Source of the DNA: Aquisalinus luteolus
GTDB lineage: Bacteria > Pseudomonadota > Alphaproteobacteria > Caulobacterales > Parvularculaceae
Assembly (NCBI RefSeq): GCF_009712425.2
Contig: NZ_VCJR02000002.1
Location: 744,001 to 808,000, forward strand
Length of the DNA: 64,000 nucleotides
Direction: 5' to 3'
The notes beneath the pieces were generated by a model. The model did not search any database. It had not been told where the DNA came from and saw only the letters and a program-made list of their open reading frames with translations. The first letter of the stretch is position 1, and each line of letters begins with the position of its first letter. Below are positions 62,520 to 64,000 of the stretch, piece after piece. A program made the translations under genes and the position numbers.

Positions 62520-62590
62520 GCTGACGCCAAGCATACGGCAGCACTGCCTGAGCCACTTCGGTGAGGGGGGAGAGAGTGCTCCGCAAACAG

Positions 62591-62618
62591 ACGGCCCGCT
62601 TATGCGGGCCGTTTTTTG
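62591..62618 (+). terminator. terminator after amtB
   Basis: ACGGCCCGC (62591-62599) pairs with GCGGGCCGT (62604-62612), followed by a run of T. Confidence 0.9.
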
Positions 62619-62703
62619 TTGTGTCGGTGGCCGGGGGTAATGCAGTTATCCCCGCCTGTCAGGCATCGGCTATCTTGACCCAGGCGTCCCGCCCGTAAGA
62701 GAA

Positions 62704-62730
62704 CCGCCATGGCCGCCGGAGCCATGGCGG
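62704..62730. repeat. perfect ten-base hairpin
   Basis: CCGCCATGGC (62704-62713) pairs with GCCATGGCGG (62721-62730) around CGCCGGA. No T tract follows. Confidence 0.6.
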
Positions 62731-62863
62731 GGCGGCGGGACCGGCGCAGCATGGCCCCCGTCCGTGGCACCCGGAGCGCACGGGCAGGGCGGCGAGTGAA
62801 TGGTTGGCACGCGGAGCCTTTGCTTCGTGCCATTCCCGAGCCCTTGATGCCTGTAAGCCGCCG

Positions 62864-62918
62864 CGTGCGGGGCAACAGCCCTACATTTGCCTATAAGAGA
62901 TATCTCGTGCCCCGCACG
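62864..62918. repeat. eleven-base inverted repeat with AT-rich loop
   Basis: CGTGCGGGGCA (62864-62874) pairs with TGCCCCGCACG (62908-62918) around a 33-base spacer that contains CTATAAGAGATATCTC. It may be an RNA stem or a binding site. Confidence 0.5.
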
Positions 62919-62978
62919 GTTTCTCTCCCCGCTATCCCTCCGGACCGTCAGGTTGCGGAGCTTGTCGTGCTGGCCAAT

Positions 62979-63005
62979 AAAAAAGCCCGGCAGTTCGCCG
63001 GGCTT
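62979..63005 (-). terminator. terminator of smc
   Basis: AAGCCCGGC (62983-62991) pairs with GCCGGGCTT (62997-63005). In the minus direction it is followed by TTTTTTATTGG. It lies 23 bases past the smc stop. Confidence 0.9.
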
Positions 63006-63027
63006 CTGAGTGGAATTGTTTCTTGCC

Positions 63028-64000
63028 TTACTCCGCCGCGACCATTTCCTCGGCGCGGTTGAGATCCACCGAGACGAGCTGGGACACGCCGCGCTCGATC
63101 ATCGTCACCCCATAGAGCCGGTCCATGCGCGACATGGTCAGGGCGTGGTGGGTGATGATGATGAACTTGGTCTCCGTGTCTTTTGCCATCTGGTCCAGCA
63201 TCGCGCAGAAGCGGTCGACATTGGCGTCGTCGAGGGGCGCATCGACCTCGTCGAGGACGCAGACCGGCGCCGGGTTCGACATGAACACGGCAAAGATCAG
63301 CGCGGTCGCCGTCAGGGCCTGTTCTCCGCCCGACATCAGCGACATGGAGGACAGTTTCTTGCCCGGCGGCGAGGCGAATATCTCAAGGCCGGCTTCCAGC
63401 GGATCGTCTGAATCCACCAGGCGCAGTTCGGCGCTGCCGCCACCGAAGAGGCGTACAAAGAGCGTCTGGAAGTGCTCGTTGACGGTATTGAAGGCATCGA
63501 GCAGGCGCTGGCGGCCTTCCTTGTTCAGGTTGCCGATGGCGGAGCGCAGCTTGCGGATCGCCTGTTCGCAATCCTCGCGCTCGACTGTCATGTCCTTAAG
63601 GCGCTGGTCGATCTCTTCCATCTCGACATCGGCGCGCAGGTTCACGCCGCCGAGATTCTCGCGCTCGCGCTTGTAGCGTTCAAGCTTGCGGTCGATCTCC
63701 TCGCGGGAGGGCAGGTCGGTGCCGTCCTTGTGTTCGGCAATCTCCAGCAGCTTTTCGGGTTCTGCCTCGCAGTTCTCCCGGGCAAGCTCTGTGGCGGAGC
63801 CGACACGCTCACGCGCCGCTTCCAGCTTGGCTTCCCGGCGGGCGCGTTCCTCGCGGGCGTTGACGGCTTCTGCTTCTGCTTCCTTCAGTGTACGGTCGGC
63901 GGTCCCGGCGGCTGACTGTGCTTCGGCAAAGGCATCGGCGGCATTGCGGCGGCGGGATTCGGCCGCTTCCAGTTCGGTGAACAGGCTCTTGCGCTTTTCT
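63028..64000 (-). CDS. smc: chromosome segregation protein SMC, C-terminal part (runs off right edge)
   Basis: The frame is open to the right edge; about 323 C-terminal residues are visible. The edge-side part is a Glu/Arg-rich coiled coil ([15 protein letters not shown]), followed by [14 protein letters not shown] and then the ATPase C-lobe: signature [15 protein letters not shown] and Walker [17 protein letters not shown], with a His loop in [18 protein letters not shown] with ScpA and ScpB loads at the origin and keeps chromosomes apart. An ATG inside the frame at 63645 is not the start. Confidence 0.95.
   Translation of the reverse strand, partial: EKRKSLFTELEAAESRRRNAADAFAEAQSAAGTADRTLKEAEAEAVNAREERARREAKLEAARERVGSATELARENCEAEPEKLLEIAEHKDGTDLPSREEIDRKLERYKRERENLGGVNLRADVEMEEIDQRLKDMTVEREDCEQAIRKLRSAIGNLNKEGRQRLLDAFNTVNEHFQTLFVRLFGGGSAELRLVDSDDPLEAGLEIFASPPGKKLSSMSLMSGGEQALTATALIFAVFMSNPAPVCVLDEVDAPLDDANVDRFCAMLDQMAKDTETKFIIITHHALTMSRMDRLYGVTMIERGVSQLVSVDLNRAEEMVAAE

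Larger units (their letters stand above)
62613..62978. other. structured non-coding region between amtB and smc
   Basis: About 370 bases without a gene I can support. It holds a perfect ten-base stem (62704-62713 with 62721-62730) and an eleven-base inverted repeat with an AT-rich spacer (62864-62918). A structured RNA or repeat remnant is possible. Confidence 0.35.

Noticed and set aside
1-64000. CRISPR arrays, prophage genes, integrase or transposase genes
   Set aside because: No regularly spaced repeats and no such coding genes were seen on either strand.

Overview
The window reads as chromosomal DNA of a GC-rich alphaproteobacterium, probably a marine aerobe. Evidence: the F0 ATP synthase operon runs atpI-atpB-atpE-atpF'-atpF with paired b' and b subunits, there are TonB-dependent receptors, Kdo/lipid A genes, an Ada protein, and a few CtrA-like sites. 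Parvularculales or Maricaulales (Hyphomonadaceae-like) is my best guess from gene style only; nothing here fixes the genus. Coding density is high, many genes overlap by ATGA, and I see no CRISPR array, prophage, intact insertion sequence, rRNA or complete tRNA.

Layout. 1-3.7 kb: a translationally coupled lipid A group (waaA, lpxK, lpxL-type acyltransferase), then a cupin and a PRC-barrel protein. 3.8-13.4 kb: a stress-type SDR, then two divergent units around a TetR regulator that look like one catabolic module: acyl-CoA ligase and two MaoC-like hydratases on the minus strand; alpha/beta hydrolase, TonB receptor, second hydrolase and MFS carrier on the plus strand. 13.4-17.2 kb: an RpiB/LacAB-type isomerase under a LacI-type palindrome, a repeat-rich intergenic region, and an AT-rich islet carrying an anti-phage dCTP deaminase. 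17.2-29.9 kb: ubiD, a lipoprotein, peptidase-like and CPBP proteins, ada, an EAL protein, an esterase lipoprotein, a DUF427-DUF924 fusion and argC.

30-37 kb: a KefC-type antiporter followed by a TIR-domain protein, then a DUF1800-DUF1501-GH5 secreted-protein operon. 37-41 kb: mntP, a YaiI-like protein, an ECF sigma factor with a membrane partner, and a 3-oxoacid CoA-transferase pair. 41-47.7 kb: a 974-residue secreted protein of unknown function, then an iron-uptake unit with two tandem Fur-box matches, a TonB receptor broken by one in-frame TAG, and a PepSY membrane protein. 47.7-56.4 kb: AbgT transporter, PNPOx-like protein, gamma carbonic anhydrase, a double-ATPase ABC protein, a ZIP transporter, and queC-queE-queD for 7-deazaguanine synthesis. 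56.4-64 kb: a lipoprotein, the F0 operon, an ammonium transporter, and the C-terminal part of smc at the right edge.

The most interesting points are the dCTP deaminase islet (15.37-17.21 kb), the TIR protein behind an NAD-binding antiporter (30.0-32.6 kb), the amber-interrupted iron receptor under tandem Fur boxes (44.3-46.5 kb), the GntR-like operator upstream of the isomerase (14.12 kb), the Cys-less QueD, and several dispersed palindromic repeats.
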